From Thermodesulfobacteriota bacterium (GTDB taxonomy: Bacteria > Desulfobacterota > QYQD01), in the NCBI GenBank assembly GCA_031082315.1, contig JAVHLC010000004.1:1-64000 (forward strand): a stretch of DNA of 64,000 nucleotides. The letters are read 5' to 3'. Below, in pieces: positions 6,497-16,734 of this stretch. The position numbers were made by a program, and so were the translations under genes. How positions within the stretch are numbered: the stretch's first letter is position 1; each line of letters begins with the position of its first letter. The notes under the pieces were generated by a model. That model ran no database searches, was not told the origin of the DNA, and worked only from the letters and a program-made list of their open reading frames with translations.

Positions 6497-8638
6497 TCAT
6501 GTCGTCAGACGTTCTACACGAATTACATCATCTAAGTGTTTAACCGCCCTGAGCACTGTTTTCAGATGTGAGGTATCGACCACTTCGAGAATAAAGTTCA
6601 ATATGGCCTTGTGGTCTAAGGTAGTATGAATATCAGCCTCTACTATGTTTGCATCACAGGCGCTGATGGCATTGCTTATAGCGGCAAGCAGGCCTTTCTT
6701 GTCTATGGTAACCACTCGGACCTTAACCGGGTGCGCCGTTTTTTCCCGGACATCCCACTGAACATCGACCCTTCTTTCGGAATCTGAATCGACAATATTG
6801 CGGCAATTGCTGGTATGGACGGTTACCCCCCGGCCACGGGTGATAAAGCCTACAACGTCATCACCCGGCAAGGGATTGCAACACCGGCCAAAGCGAATCA
6901 TAATATCTTCGACCCCCCGAATCTTTATTCCTTCGGGCCGGATTTTTTCCTTTTTTTTGCTGATCTTCGCAGCCACAGGAAGTTCTTCCTCTGAAACGGC
7001 AACCTGGGGAAGAAGTTTCCTGACAATCTGAAGGGGGGATATCTTGCCGTATCCGACTCCGGCCAATAAATCCTCCACCGAACTAAAAGAGAGTTCAGTG
7101 GCCGCCTTTGTCAATTCTTCAGATTTAAGCAATTTTGACAGATTGAGTTGATGCTTCCTGAACTCCTTCTCACAGATCTCTTTACCCAGACTTACACTGC
7201 TTTCCTGTTCCTCGGTCTTAAACCATTGCTTAATTCTGGTCCGGGCCCGGGTGGTCTTGACAAATTTCAGCCAGTCCTTGCTGGGAGTATGCTGGGGCGC
7301 AGTAATTATCTCCACCACATCGCCATTTTTCATCTCGTATTTAAGAGGAACCAGTCGGCCGTTAACCTTGGCGCCTGTACACTGGCGGCCGACTTCGGTA
7401 TGTATGGCGTAAGCAAAATCTACGGGCGTAGCGCCCCGCGGAAATTCTTTTACCTCGCCCTTGGGAGTAAACACGTAGACATCGTTGGGATAGAGATCAA
7501 CACGCACCGACTCCAGAAACTCCCGCGGGTCCTTAAGGTCTTTTTGCCATTCTAAAAGCTGCTTCAACCACGCAAATCGCCGGCTCTCCTCCTCGGAAAA
7601 GCCCTTATCCTCTTTATACATCCAATGGGCGGCGATGCCGGCCCGGGCCACTTTATCCATCTCTTCCGTTCTGATCTGCACCTCCATCCGCCGCCCATAC
7701 GGGCCGATGACCGTGGTATGCAGGGATTGATACATATTGGCCTTGGGGAGACTGACGTAATCTTTGAAGCGCCCGGGCACCGGCATCCATATAGAGTGGA
7801 TTATCCCCAGGGCCTCATAACATTCTTTGACGGTCTTCAGGATTAGACGAAAGGCGATAACATCGTAAATCTGTTCCAGAGGGAGGTTTTGCCGCACCAT
7901 CTTCTTATATATGCTGTATATATGCTTAGGGCGGCCCCGCACTTCGCACTCGATTCCATACCCGGCCATTTTAGCTTTTATGATGCCTTTAACCTCTTCT
8001 ATATATTCCTTACTTTCACCCAGACTCTTTTCCAGCTTCTCCTTAATGTCCTGATAGGTCTCCGGATGAATGTATGAAAAAGACAGGTCTTCCAACTCTC
8101 TTTTGATCCACTCGATACCCATGCGTCCGGCCAGCGGCGCATATATATCCATAGTCTCACGGGCTATCTTGATTCTCTTGGCCTCGGTCTGGTAACTGAG
8201 AGTGCGCATGTTATGTATGCGGTCGGCCAATTTGACGAGCAACACCCTTATATCATCAGACATGGCCAGGATCATCTTGCGGACATTCCCCGCCTGTTCC
8301 TCGATACGACTGCTTAAGGGCATCCGGCTGATCTTGGTCACACCGTCAACGACCCGGGCTATATCCTCACCAAAAAGCTCCTTGATCTCTTCCAGAGTAG
8401 TAAGGGTATCCTCCACGGTATCATGCAGCAGACCACAGGCCACGGTGACGACGTCAAGCCGCATCTGGGTCAGGATGTAAGCCACTTCCAGGGGATGAGA
8501 CAGATACGGCTCGCCGGATAAGCGTTTCTGTCCTTCATGCACCCTGGCCGAAAAAATGTAAGCCTTTTCAATGGGACTGAGATCGGCCCCGGGAAGATAA
8601 GCCTGAACCTGTTCTAATATATCGTTTAACCTAACCAT
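6497..8638 (-). CDS. relA/spoT: bifunctional (p)ppGpp synthetase/hydrolase (Rel/SpoT)
   Basis: 713 residues, full length. The HD hydrolase domain has the HD pair at residues 72-73 in 'LLHDTVEDT'. The synthetase domain carries the RxKD motif 'RFKD' (290-293), typical of bifunctional Rel rather than RelA, plus '[11 protein letters not shown]'. A TGS domain ('[28 protein letters not shown]'), the zinc-finger/RIS region and a C-terminal ACT domain follow. It makes and degrades the stringent-response alarmone. Its ATG overlaps the proS stop by 8 bases (ATGGTTAG), so it is translationally coupled to proS. Confidence 0.97.
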   Translation of the reverse strand: MVRLNDILEQVQAYLPGADLSPIEKAYIFSARVHEGQKRLSGEPYLSHPLEVAYILTQMRLDVVTVACGLLHDTVEDTLTTLEEIKELFGEDIARVVDGVTKISRMPLSSRIEEQAGNVRKMILAMSDDIRVLLVKLADRIHNMRTLSYQTEAKRIKIARETMDIYAPLAGRMGIEWIKRELEDLSFSYIHPETYQDIKEKLEKSLGESKEYIEEVKGIIKAKMAGYGIECEVRGRPKHIYSIYKKMVRQNLPLEQIYDVIAFRLILKTVKECYEALGIIHSIWMPVPGRFKDYVSLPKANMYQSLHTTVIGPYGRRMEVQIRTEEMDKVARAGIAAHWMYKEDKGFSEEESRRFAWLKQLLEWQKDLKDPREFLESVRVDLYPNDVYVFTPKGEVKEFPRGATPVDFAYAIHTEVGRQCTGAKVNGRLVPLKYEMKNGDVVEIITAPQHTPSKDWLKFVKTTRARTRIKQWFKTEEQESSVSLGKEICEKEFRKHQLNLSKLLKSEELTKAATELSFSSVEDLLAGVGYGKISPLQIVRKLLPQVAVSEEELPVAAKISKKKEKIRPEGIKIRGVEDIMIRFGRCCNPLPGDDVVGFITRGRGVTVHTSNCRNIVDSDSERRVDVQWDVREKTAHPVKVRVVTIDKKGLLAAISNAISACDANIVEADIHTTLDHKAILNFILEVVDTSHLKTVLRAVKHLDDVIRVERLTT

Positions 8639-10352
8639 CTATCGCTTTCCGGAGCATGTTCAGGAGGGTCTGAATGAACTGTTCCCTGGTAACGAACAGG
8701 ATTTCGCCCGTGCCGCGCACCTTTATTTCCAGCAGACCCTCTTTAATAAACTTCGTGCCTATGGTTATGCGGAAGGGAATGCCTGTCAGGTCGGCATCCT
8801 TAAATTTTATCCCGGCCCGTTCATCGCGGTCATCCAGGAGGACGTCGAATCCCCCGGATAAGAGCTCGTGATAGATATCCTCCGCTGCCTCCCTGATGGC
8901 CGCATCATTTACATTAACCGGCAGAAGCAGGACATCAAAGGGGGCAATGGCCACCGGGAATATTATACCGCTTTCATCGTGGTTTTGCTCAATAGCCGCA
9001 GCTACTATGCGGCTGACGCCGATTCCATAGCAGCCCATGACCATGTGACGTTCCTGCCCCTCTCCGTCGAGGTAAGTAGCCTTAAGTCCCTCACTGTATT
9101 TAGTTCCCAGACGGAAGATATGCCCCACCTCAATGCCGCGGGAGAGTCTTATAGCCTGCCCGCACCGGGGGCAAAGGTCCCCGGCCGTGACCGACCGTAT
9201 ATCACCATAAAGGTCTGCATGGATGTCCCGGCCGGCGTCCACATGGATAAGGTGATGCCCTTCCTCATTGGCCCCTGCCACGCAGTCGTACATGCCGCGT
9301 ATGGCCTGATCCGCCACTATTTTTACCGCGAGGCCCACCGGGCCGCTGTAACCAACCGGCGCGCCTGTAATGCGGCGAATTAATGCCTCATCAGCCAGGG
9401 CAATTTCCCGGGCCTGGAGTAAATTTTTTAATTTAATCTCATTGACCTCGTGGTCGCCGCGCGCCAGGACCGCCACCGGCTGGCCGTCAACTACAAAAAT
9501 GAGCGTCTTTAGCAATTGCTGCGGCGGTATGCCCAGGAAAGATGTTACTTCCTCTACCGTCCTCTTTCCGGGGGTAGCTACCTTCTCTATGGGCCGGGGA
9601 GGTGTATTACTTTTTATCTGCTCTTTTTCAGACCAGACCACTTCGGCCTTCTCTATATTGGCCGCATAGTCACAAACGGTGCAGCTTACGATAGTGTCCT
9701 CCCCGGTCTCTGCCAACACCATGAACTCGTGTGAAAAACTGCCGCCTATGCTGCCCGTATCGGCCTCCACCGCCCTGAATTGGAGGCCCAGGCGGCGAAA
9801 AATATTTTGATAGGCCGCATACATGGCTAAATAAGTCTTTTCCGAGGCCTTCTCATCCACATCAAAGCTGTATCCATCCTTCATAACAAATTCGCGGCCC
9901 CGCATTAACCCAAAACGCGGCCTGATCTCATCCCTGAATTTGGTCTGTATCTGATAAAGATTTAACGGCATATCCCGATAAGAACGCACCTCACGCCGCA
10001 CCAAATCGGTAATAACCTCTTCATGTGTGGGCCCCAGACAATAGTCGCGCGCGTGGCGATCCTTGAAACGCAACAACTCTTTTCCGTAGAACTCCCAGCG
10101 GCCGCTCTCCTGCCATAATTCCGCAGGCTGCACCATAGGCAGAACCACCTCCTGGGCTCCGGCCTTATTCATCTCTTCCCTTACGATGGCCTCTACTTTA
10201 CGCAAAACCCGCAGCCCAAGGGGCAGGTAGGAATAAATGCCCGCGGCCAGCTTTCGTATCATACCGGCCCGTAGCATTAGTTTGTGGCTTATTACTTCCG
10301 CTTCCGCAGGAGTCTCTTTTAAAGTAGGCAGAAAAAACCGGCTAAATCGCAT
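8631..10352 (-). CDS. proS: prolyl-tRNA synthetase
   Basis: 573 residues, the bacterial ProS form. Class II motifs are visible: motif 2 region '[26 protein letters not shown]', '[16 protein letters not shown]' upstream, and motif 3 near 'GCYGIGVSR'. An editing (YbaK-like) insertion lies between motifs 2 and 3, and an anticodon-binding domain is at the C-terminus. The start at 10352 is set by AAAGGGAAAGAG just upstream and by the conserved N-terminus '[11 protein letters not shown]'; the longer open frame reads through an intergenic repeat. It is followed by rel with overlap, and ispG lies upstream on the same strand. Confidence 0.97.
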   Translation of the reverse strand: MRFSRFFLPTLKETPAEAEVISHKLMLRAGMIRKLAAGIYSYLPLGLRVLRKVEAIVREEMNKAGAQEVVLPMVQPAELWQESGRWEFYGKELLRFKDRHARDYCLGPTHEEVITDLVRREVRSYRDMPLNLYQIQTKFRDEIRPRFGLMRGREFVMKDGYSFDVDEKASEKTYLAMYAAYQNIFRRLGLQFRAVEADTGSIGGSFSHEFMVLAETGEDTIVSCTVCDYAANIEKAEVVWSEKEQIKSNTPPRPIEKVATPGKRTVEEVTSFLGIPPQQLLKTLIFVVDGQPVAVLARGDHEVNEIKLKNLLQAREIALADEALIRRITGAPVGYSGPVGLAVKIVADQAIRGMYDCVAGANEEGHHLIHVDAGRDIHADLYGDIRSVTAGDLCPRCGQAIRLSRGIEVGHIFRLGTKYSEGLKATYLDGEGQERHMVMGCYGIGVSRIVAAAIEQNHDESGIIFPVAIAPFDVLLLPVNVNDAAIREAAEDIYHELLSGGFDVLLDDRDERAGIKFKDADLTGIPFRITIGTKFIKEGLLEIKVRGTGEILFVTREQFIQTLLNMLRKAIDG

Positions 10353-10393
10353 TCTCTTTCCCTTTCTGTATATAGTCGCATTGCCAAAGATTA

Positions 10394-10601
10394 ACCACAG
10401 AGAACACAGAGAAAATCGTAATGTCAATAAATTAAAGCACGCTTTGTTTTCTTCCCTCTGTGACCTCCGGATATTTTCCTTCTTTCTTCCAAAATGTCTA
10501 AGAAACTGCTTTGGAGCACACAGAGATCCGAAGAGCACTTAGCTCTGTCTTTTTCTTTTCATTTCTTGAAAATTCTTGCTTTTCTCGGTGTACTCTGTGG
10601 T
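10394..10601. repeat. ACCACAGAG...CTCTGTGGT bounded repeat between ispG and proS
   Basis: ACCACAGAG (10394-10402) and CTCTGTGGT (10593-10601) form inverted ends of a 208-bp stretch with more CACAGAG-like words inside. The right end is inside the ispG reading frame and encodes part of its C-terminal tail. Confidence 0.65.
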
Positions 10602-11669
10602 TTGTCTTTCGGATTCCGCTTCCATCGTCTCTATCTCTTCCACCAGGGTATCCACGAGTTCCGCCTCTTTCACTTTTTTCAGGAGCTTACCGTGGCGGAA
10701 AATAATCCCGACTCCCTTTCCCCCGGCCATGCCGATATCGGCTTCTTTTGCCTCGCCCGGGCCGTTGACCACACAGCCCATTATGGCCACCTTGAAAGGA
10801 GTGGTTATATGGCTTATCCTTTTCTCCACCTTATCCACCAGGGAAAAAAGGTTAATTTCACAGCGTCCGCAGGTAGGACAGGAGATGATCTCCGGCCCCC
10901 TTTGGCGCAGGCCGAGCGCCCTCAATATCTCATACCCCACCCGGACCTCTTCAACCGGATCCCGGGTCAGAGAGACGCGGAGGGTGTCGCCGATGCCTTC
11001 ATACAGGAGAAGCCCGATGCCTATACTGGACTTGACCGTCCCCGGGTAGAGTCCTCCTGCCTCCGTAACCCCTAAGTGCAGAGGATAATCCACCTTACCC
11101 GCCAGTTCGCAATAGGCATCGACAGTAGTGCGCACGTCCGAAGACTTGAGCGATACCTTTATATTTGCGAAGCCTAAACCCTCTACCAGCTCGATATTAC
11201 GCAGGGCGCTTTCGGCCAGGGCAGAGGCGGTAGGCGACCTATGTTTCTTCAATATGTCTTTCTCCAGCGAGCCGGAGTTCACACCGATCCGCATGGCAAT
11301 GCCGGCGCCTTTAGCAGCAGCCACCACCTCGGCCAGTTTCTTTATGCCTCCGATATTACCGGGGTTAATCCTTACGCCGTCGGCGCCGGCCTTAATAGCA
11401 GCCAGGGCCAGGCGGTAATCGAAATGGATGTCGGCGATAAGGGGTATATGTATCTTCTTCCTGATGGCCTTAATGGCCTCGGCAGACTCCGGGTCAGGAA
11501 CAGCTACGCGTACCACCTCACAGCCGGCCTTCTCCAGGCGGTGGATTTGTCTGACTGTACCTCCGACGTCCCGGGTAAAGGTGTTGGTCATGGATTGTAC
11601 TACCACCGGGGCATCTCCCCCGATAGCCAGCGGCCCGACCCTAATCTGTCTGGAATACCTTCTTCGCAT
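10539..11669 (-). CDS. ispG: (E)-4-hydroxy-3-methylbut-2-enyl-diphosphate synthase
   Basis: 376 residues. Iron-sulfur enzyme of the MEP isoprenoid pathway, converting MEcPP to HMBPP. The TIM-barrel half has 'QSMTNTFTRDV', 'PLIADIHFDYRLA' and 'VRINPGNIG'. The C-terminal cluster domain supplies the 4Fe-4S ligands in 'CPTCGRCEINL' and 'GCVVNGPGEA'. The start at 11669 gives the conserved N-terminus 'MRRRYSRQIRVG'. The last ~25 residues, after 'VEEIETMEAE', are not conserved in the family, and the stretch 'TTEYTEKSKN' is translated from a CTCTGTGGT intergenic repeat. This tail is probably neutral. Confidence 0.96.
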   Translation of the reverse strand: MRRRYSRQIRVGPLAIGGDAPVVVQSMTNTFTRDVGGTVRQIHRLEKAGCEVVRVAVPDPESAEAIKAIRKKIHIPLIADIHFDYRLALAAIKAGADGVRINPGNIGGIKKLAEVVAAAKGAGIAMRIGVNSGSLEKDILKKHRSPTASALAESALRNIELVEGLGFANIKVSLKSSDVRTTVDAYCELAGKVDYPLHLGVTEAGGLYPGTVKSSIGIGLLLYEGIGDTLRVSLTRDPVEEVRVGYEILRALGLRQRGPEIISCPTCGRCEINLFSLVDKVEKRISHITTPFKVAIMGCVVNGPGEAKEADIGMAGGKGVGIIFRHGKLLKKVKEAELVDTLVEEIETMEAESERQTTEYTEKSKNFQEMKRKRQS

Positions 11670-11792
11670 GTTTTTACCTTTAAATACAATAAGATATCGA
11701 AATACAAAGGCATAATTACTGAAAACAGCCCTTTTGTCAACTTCAATAAAGAACAACCGACTCCATAGGTAAAATCTAACAAATGTTGCCTT

Positions 11793-11871
11793 AAAATCCC
11801 CCTGTATCCCCCTTTTCCAAAGGGGGATTTAACGGATACCCCTCTTTACTCAAGGGGGGCGAGGGGAGATT
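11793..11871. repeat. AATCCCCC...GGGGGATT palindromic repeat
   Basis: Two overlapping CCCCCTTT/AAAGGGGG hairpins facing each other, ending AAATCCCCC and GGGAGATTT. A second copy is at 23784-23862, and a shorter one is inside a coding region at 26772-26809. Confidence 0.75.
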
Positions 11872-11890
11872 TATATAAGGCATTGTTTCC

Positions 11891-11921
11891 GCTGATAGCT
11901 GAAAGCTGAAGGCTGATAGCT
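11891..11921. repeat. GCTGATA/GCTGAAA word-array repeat
   Basis: Four imperfect GCTGANA words in a row. Its right end (TAGCTATT) supplies the stop codon of the neighbouring minus-strand gene. Confidence 0.55.
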
Positions 11922-12876
11922 ATTGTAAGGTGTTTGTGGCCGGAAAGGTGCGGATAAAATTTTCCCTTAAGCTGATTACGCCGGGGAGACCCTTTCTTCT
12001 CTCTTGAATCTTCCCTGTCTCCCCACGGCCCATCTCTTCCTCTTTTTCTCTACCCGGCGTCTGGCCCAAGCCCTTTAAAAATGCCTCAAATTCTTCCCAG
12101 AACTGCCTGTAACCCTCTAACGACCGGATCGGCCTGGAACTGTATTCCCGTTTGGCCAGATGTACCTGAAAATAATCACGACCGGTGTTTACATAAACGG
12201 TTTCATCACCGGGTAAACGCAAGACTAACCCGTCCGGACGGGTAAATAACCTGACTAGAGGAATGCACTCCTTCAATTTTTTTATAAAATCGATACAAAT
12301 ATCCCTCAACCATTTTTCTTCAATAGCGTAAACATGGCTGCGGAGGGCAGCCTTTCGCAGATGCGCCGGGGCGTGCGGTTCTCCCCTACTTGTTTTGTTC
12401 AAAAAGATGCGTTCTAATTGAATACCCCGGACGGGTTCAGATCCGGTAGCCCTACCTGTATCTACCTGGAAAATATTAGCCGAGTAGAAAACAAGATCAA
12501 CGCCCTTAATAAAACTGGTCGAGGCAATCAGGGATGGGGAAAAATAAGGGCTGACTAGAATCAGCCGGGGCATCAAATCAAAATTAAGCGCCTCCCGGCC
12601 ATATAAATTTGAGAAATAGTCCTTATGTCCAAGTATCCATCCTATGGCAGCCAGACTGGAAAGAAGATGGGCTTCGAGATTACTTGGCCGCACCTGTAAT
12701 ATAGTAAGACGACGCTCGCGATCATGGCCAAAAAAATCGACCAGGAAGTCATCCATCTCCATATCCCGCTTAAGAATGGTAAGCCCTTCCTGCACTTCAG
12801 CCGGGTATTGGCCAATAAAGTCCCTCAGATCACCCTCAGACACAGCAGCCGCTTTTCTCAGCAGAACGAAGCCCAT
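11920..12876 (-). CDS. nuclease-fold-like conserved protein (DUF91/NucS-like), likely catalytically degenerate
   Basis: 318 residues. Residues ~20-110 resemble a PD-(D/E)XK nuclease core of the DUF91/NucS type: 'EVQEGLTILKRDMEMDDFLVDFFGHD', 'RRLTILQVRP', then helices. In active members the last strand reads (I/V)E(L/V)K; here it is 'LQVR', so Glu and Lys are replaced and activity is doubtful. The remainder is mixed alpha/beta with a low-complexity Glu/Arg-rich stretch near residues 275-295. There is no signal peptide. The final residues and stop run into the word-array repeat. The family link is by eye and tentative; that the gene is real is more certain. Confidence 0.6.
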   Translation of the reverse strand: MGFVLLRKAAAVSEGDLRDFIGQYPAEVQEGLTILKRDMEMDDFLVDFFGHDRERRLTILQVRPSNLEAHLLSSLAAIGWILGHKDYFSNLYGREALNFDLMPRLILVSPYFSPSLIASTSFIKGVDLVFYSANIFQVDTGRATGSEPVRGIQLERIFLNKTSRGEPHAPAHLRKAALRSHVYAIEEKWLRDICIDFIKKLKECIPLVRLFTRPDGLVLRLPGDETVYVNTGRDYFQVHLAKREYSSRPIRSLEGYRQFWEEFEAFLKGLGQTPGREKEEEMGRGETGKIQERRKGLPGVISLRENFIRTFPATNTLQ

Positions 12877-12904
12877 TAAGCATACACCATATCAAATTTG
12901 ATAA

Positions 12905-13018
12905 TCTCGTAAAAAGTAAAATTTTACCGTAGAGATCGCCGAGAACGCCGAGATAATATATTGAATAGTTTACAGTTTTTCTCTGCGCACTCTGCGGTAA
13001 AAGGGCATTTTTACGAAT
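12905..13018. repeat. TCGTAAAAA / CGCAGAG element (copy 1)
   Basis: Bounded by CTCGTAAAAA and TTTTTACGA. Inside, ACCGTAGAG and CTCTGCGGT form inner inverted ends around a spacer containing ATATTGAATAGT. The copy at 38138-38242 has the same order and spacer. Gap 12877-13360 holds this and the next two repeats and no gene. Confidence 0.75.
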
Positions 13019-13144
13019 TGATCAGATTTATTCGCTTACAAATTTATGCCAAACGTTTCCTGTCGTCAACAGGAAAATGGTGACTATTCGCTGGAGAGAT
13101 CACGAAGGAGGGGGATAAACAACCCAAATCCAGCGATAAAAAAT

Positions 13145-13211
13145 GTCATTCCGCACTTGATGCGGAATCCAGTTCCTTAATAGGCTGGATTCCCGCTTCC
13201 GCGGGAATGAC
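13145..13211. repeat. GTCATTCC...GGAATGAC palindromic repeat
   Basis: Inverted ends GTCATTCC and GGAATGAC enclose two smaller palindromes (CGCACTTGATGCG and CGCTTCCGCG) and GGATTCC/GGAATCC words. Related to the element at 54441-54560. Confidence 0.75.
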
Positions 13212-13278
13212 GGATTTGCTTGTTCTTGCAATATTATCGCTGGATTTAGGAATAAAAAAAAATAGGAGGTTAATGTCA

Positions 13279-13362
13279 AGCCTTCAGCTATGAACTATCA
13301 ACCATGAGCTATCAGCTATGAGCCATGACCCATCAGTCTTTCCCCGCTGAGCGCTGATAGCT
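13279..13362. repeat. TCAGCTATGA word-array repeat
   Basis: A run of about nine imperfect 8-10-bp words (CAGCTATGA, GAGCTATCA, GAGCCATGA) ending in GCTGATAGCT, directly next to the stop of the sensor kinase gene. Confidence 0.6.
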
Positions 13363-15760
13363 ATGTATCCAATGCCCGCCTGACCGTTGCAGACAACTCA
13401 TCCACTCTGTAGGGTTTTTGGATAAAGCCGCTAGCCCCTGAGTTTAACATATCCTGGGCCTCGCCGTTTACACTGTAGCCGGAAGAAATAATAACCTTAA
13501 TCTTTGGATTGATCTCCTTCAGTTTTTTAAAAGTCTTTTTACCGCCGATCCTGGGCATGACAATATCCAGAATCGCCAAATCAATATTCTCCTTCTCCAT
13601 GGAGTATACTTCAATGGCCTCAGCGCCATCCCGGGCCAACAGTACCTTATAACCTAAGGATTCAAGCGCCTCCTTTCCCATATCGCGAATCACTTCCTCA
13701 TCATCGATCAGCAGGATGGTCTCCTTCCCTTCACGCATCATCTCCGGTTCGACTATCGGTATGGCAGGACCATCTTTCTGTGATATGGGCAGATAGATAT
13801 TAAAGCGGGTCCCCCGCCCTTTCTCACTATAAAAATTTACATATCCGCCGTGACTCTTTACAATGCCATAGACCATGGCCAGTCCCAGGCCGGTCCCCTT
13901 TCCCTTCTCCTTGGTCGTGAAGAAAGGTTCAAAAATACGTTTTTTGATTGCCGGTTCTATGCCCATACCGGTGTCGCTTATGGAAATAAGGATATACTTT
14001 CCGGGGGCAGCGCCTAAATGCTTTCGCGCATAAATTTCATCCAGGGTGACATTTGCCGTCTCCAGGATCAGGCGGCCGCCCTGGGGCATGGCATCACGGG
14101 CATTTATGCATATATTCAGGATTACCTGCTGGATCTGGACCATATCCGCAAGAATTATGGCTAAATCAGAAGCAAGGTGGGTCTCGATAGAGATGCTTTT
14201 GTCTATGGTTCTTGAAAGAAGCCCTACTACTTCCTCCATGATCTGGTTACAATTTATCTTCCCGACCTGGTACTTTCCGCCACGGGCGAAGCCCAGCATC
14301 TGTCTGACCAATTCGGCCGCCCGCTCTGCGGATTTTTCGATGATCTCGATATGCCGATAGACTGGATGGCCCTCAGAGAGCAGCATCTTGCCATATGAGG
14401 CATAACCCAGGATGCCACTCAGGAGATTGTTAAAATCATGGGCTATACCCCCGGCCAGGGTGCCGATAGCCTCCATCTTCTGGGCCTGGAAAAGCTGCTC
14501 CTGAAGTAGTTCCCTTTCACGTTCCCTTACCTCTTTTTCCAGCTCAATACTGGCCCGTTGGGCGAATATCTCAAAGAGTTTTATATCTTCTTCACTGAAA
14601 ACATGCTCTTCACGGTCAAAAAATCCCAGCGTGCCGATGGTACCCCTTTCGGACGAGTGGAGGGGGATACCAAGATAAGATACCATCCCAAATCTTATAA
14701 CATTATCATAGTCTTTATAAGGAACGGTGTCTTGCAGATTACGGACATAAAGTATTCGCCCCGTCTTGACAACCTCTGCGCAGAGCGTCTTATTCATAGG
14801 ACACCGGTATGCCTTAACCAGCTCCGGCGGAAGATTATAAGATCCCTTAAAGACCAGGCCATCTTTTCCCTTATGGCAAATAATGATAAAGCTCCCCCCA
14901 AAAAGCTGATGGGTCTTCTCGCAAAGGGCATTAAAAAAACTGCCTGATCCCCTGGTCGTCTCAAACGTCAAATTATGTATGGCCTTGAAAATCTCATTAG
15001 ATCTTTTAAGGTTTTTTTCGGCCTTTATCCGTTCGGTGATATCCCGCGCCACCCCGGAAAATCCTACTTTCTGGCCGTCCTGTATTATGGGGTATCCGGA
15101 AATTTGCATGATCTTTTCATTCCCGGCTGTATCCCTGATTCTACATTCAAAACAATATGTACCTTTAGCGGTGGCCAGGATATTATCTATTGCCGGCCAA
15201 TCTTCAGGGGAAAGCAAGTCACAAAAATTTTGCCCCATCAGGTCCGCCGGGCTGTACCCAAGGATAGCCTTAACTACCGGGTTGACATATATAATCTTGC
15301 CGTTCAGGTCGAGTGAGAAAACGATGTCGCTGATATTTTTGACCAGGATCTCGTATTTTTCTCTGGCCTCGCTCAGTTTTTTCTCGGCCAGGTATTTTTC
15401 TTCCATCTTTATCTTCTGCTCTTCTATCTGGATGACATCCCAGAACAGCCTGGCGGTAACATGATCCATGACCCTTACATGCGCCGGCCTGGTCTGTAAA
15501 ATCTCCTCCAGCACCCGATCATTTCCGGTAAGCTCAATGATAAGGTCAAGGTTGGGCAGTGTATAAAATTTATGGTAATCGGTTGTGGTCAGAAGCCCTT
15601 TCTCCTTTGCGTATTTAAGACCCGGGGATTCCGCGTTAATGTCCGCCACACCCTGGACGTTGGTTTTAAGCATTTCCACGCGTTCAAAAAGCTCTAAAAC
15701 CGCCTTGCATCCAGGCCCGCCACCAATGATGACAGTATTTATCGGCTGATTGCTACTCAC
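13361..15760 (-). CDS. hybrid sensor histidine kinase with N-terminal Rossmann domain (Rossmann-PAS-GAF-HK-REC)
   Basis: 799 residues. Residues ~8-115 form a dinucleotide-binding-like Rossmann domain ('[19 protein letters not shown]', GGGPG loop; later '[10 protein letters not shown]'). A PAS domain (~133-245), a GAF domain (~258-410), a HisKA domain with phospho-acceptor His441 in '[11 protein letters not shown]', and a HATPase domain ('[10 protein letters not shown]', 'DTGMGI', '[11 protein letters not shown]') follow. The C-terminal receiver has its Asp in '[13 protein letters not shown]'. No membrane segment is present, so it should sense a cytoplasmic signal, possibly redox or a nucleotide cofactor. 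The start is GTG at 15760 behind GGGAG. No partner regulator gene is adjacent. Confidence 0.93.
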   Translation of the reverse strand: MSSNQPINTVIIGGGPGCKAVLELFERVEMLKTNVQGVADINAESPGLKYAKEKGLLTTTDYHKFYTLPNLDLIIELTGNDRVLEEILQTRPAHVRVMDHVTARLFWDVIQIEEQKIKMEEKYLAEKKLSEAREKYEILVKNISDIVFSLDLNGKIIYVNPVVKAILGYSPADLMGQNFCDLLSPEDWPAIDNILATAKGTYCFECRIRDTAGNEKIMQISGYPIIQDGQKVGFSGVARDITERIKAEKNLKRSNEIFKAIHNLTFETTRGSGSFFNALCEKTHQLFGGSFIIICHKGKDGLVFKGSYNLPPELVKAYRCPMNKTLCAEVVKTGRILYVRNLQDTVPYKDYDNVIRFGMVSYLGIPLHSSERGTIGTLGFFDREEHVFSEEDIKLFEIFAQRASIELEKEVRERERELLQEQLFQAQKMEAIGTLAGGIAHDFNNLLSGILGYASYGKMLLSEGHPVYRHIEIIEKSAERAAELVRQMLGFARGGKYQVGKINCNQIMEEVVGLLSRTIDKSISIETHLASDLAIILADMVQIQQVILNICINARDAMPQGGRLILETANVTLDEIYARKHLGAAPGKYILISISDTGMGIEPAIKKRIFEPFFTTKEKGKGTGLGLAMVYGIVKSHGGYVNFYSEKGRGTRFNIYLPISQKDGPAIPIVEPEMMREGKETILLIDDEEVIRDMGKEALESLGYKVLLARDGAEAIEVYSMEKENIDLAILDIVMPRIGGKKTFKKLKEINPKIKVIISSGYSVNGEAQDMLNSGASGFIQKPYRVDELSATVRRALDT

Positions 15761-15872
15761 ACACTACTCCCAAAAGTTGCGGATACACCCATCATTAGGT
15801 CATAGACCTACTTATCATTTTATCGGCTATTCTGGAAATAAAATAAGCCCACGGTAAAAACCAGGTTTTCAC

Positions 15873-15902
15873 TTGACAGGATATTAAATATTAACATAAC
15901 AT
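15873..15902 (+). promoter_or_regulatory. sigma-70-type promoter for the rubrerythrin-like gene
   Basis: TTGACA at 15873-15878 and TAACAT at 15897-15902 with an 18-base spacer, in an AT-rich stretch 50 bases upstream of the start codon. The -35 is perfect, the -10 moderate. Confidence 0.45.
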
Positions 15903-15954
15903 AAACATGATATAAATGATTCTTGACAAAACGTCTTAAATACAGGAGGGAGAC

Positions 15955-16467
15955 ATGCCGGAAAAGTTAACCGCTCTTAAAACGGCCATGCAACTGGAAA
16001 TAGACGGTGAGGCATACTATTTAAAGGCCGCGGGAAAAAGCATCACCCCATTCGCCCAAAAACTGTTCAGGCAGCTTGCCGCGGAAGAAAAAATACATTT
16101 AAAGAAAATCGAAGAAATCTATAGTACCTTGCAGAAAAGAGCTAAGTTGCCTGAAAAGCTTAACCTTGTAAGACCATCCTCAGCCATACAGGATGTATTT
16201 AAGAAGGCTACCGGCAAATTAAAAGATAAGGCCCCGGCTGAAAGCAGCGACCTTGAGGCTATCAAGACAGCCATGGGTATGGAAGAAAAAAGCATAGCCC
16301 TGTATGACGGGCTGGCGAAAGAGGCGCATAGCCCCTTTACCAAAAGGTTCTTTGTCCTGCTTTCTTATGAGGAAAGAGGCCATTACCTGGCCCTGTTTGA
16401 TGCTTATGATTACCTGACCGACCCGGCAGCCTGGTTGGAAAAGAAAGAAAAGATAATGCTTGATTAA
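15955..16467 (+). CDS. rubrerythrin/ferritin-like di-iron protein
   Basis: 170 residues made of two ferritin-like helical hairpins. The N-terminal pair carries 'QLEIDGEAYYLKAA' (Glu15, Glu19) and 'LAAEEKIHLKKI' (Glu45, His48). The C-terminal pair carries 'GMEEKSIALYDGLA' and 'LSYEERGHYLALF', the ExxH-type di-iron ligands of rubrerythrin-like proteins. There is no rubredoxin domain (no CxxC). Family members detoxify peroxide or handle iron in anaerobes; the exact substrate is unknown. GGAGGGAG precedes the ATG, and it is monocistronic with its own promoter. Confidence 0.88.
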   Translation: MPEKLTALKTAMQLEIDGEAYYLKAAGKSITPFAQKLFRQLAAEEKIHLKKIEEIYSTLQKRAKLPEKLNLVRPSSAIQDVFKKATGKLKDKAPAESSDLEAIKTAMGMEEKSIALYDGLAKEAHSPFTKRFFVLLSYEERGHYLALFDAYDYLTDPAAWLEKKEKIMLD

Positions 16468-16470
16468 TTG

Positions 16471-16503
16471 AGCCTTCAGCGGTCAGCTATCAGCCGTCAG
16501 CTC
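16471..16503. repeat. TCAGC word-array repeat
   Basis: GCCTTCAGCGGTCAGCTATCAGC and further TCAGC words immediately after the rubrerythrin-like gene, with the same words as the arrays at 6115 and 18850. Confidence 0.5.
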
Positions 16504-16571
16504 AAAATAAAATTATCGTAACAATTTAACGTTTTGAAAATGCATGATAAAAAGTGCAAAGAAACATATCA

Positions 16572-16652
16572 AATCTGGAAATCAGGAACTCAGGGAAGTG
16601 CAAACCCAAATAAAGAGGGTCTATCTTTTCCTGATTTTCTGAGTTCCAGATT
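16572..16652. repeat. long imperfect palindrome
   Basis: AATCTGGAAATCAGGAACTC (from 16572) is mirrored by the inverted copy ending GAGTTCCAGATT (16652), with the words 'TCAGGAA' and 'CTCAGAA' exchanged between arms. About 23-bp arms around a 35-base loop. Confidence 0.65.
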
Positions 16653-16734
16653 AATAGCCTTTTCTGAATGTAGGACTGTTTCAAACACCTAAAGTGTTAC
16701 AAATTATCATACCTAAGGTGCGCTTCGTTAGTTT

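Noticed and set aside
8868-9383. 171-codon frame on the plus strand inside proS
   Set aside because: Antisense shadow of a clearly conserved gene, with no ribosome site or recognisable protein.
13279-13362. short direct words resembling a CRISPR array
   Set aside because: Words are 7-10 bp, contiguous and imperfect, with no unique spacers and no cas genes.
15923-15928. second TTGACA upstream of the rubrerythrin-like gene
   Set aside because: No room for a -10 element before the ribosome site; the upstream TTGACA at 15873 fits better.
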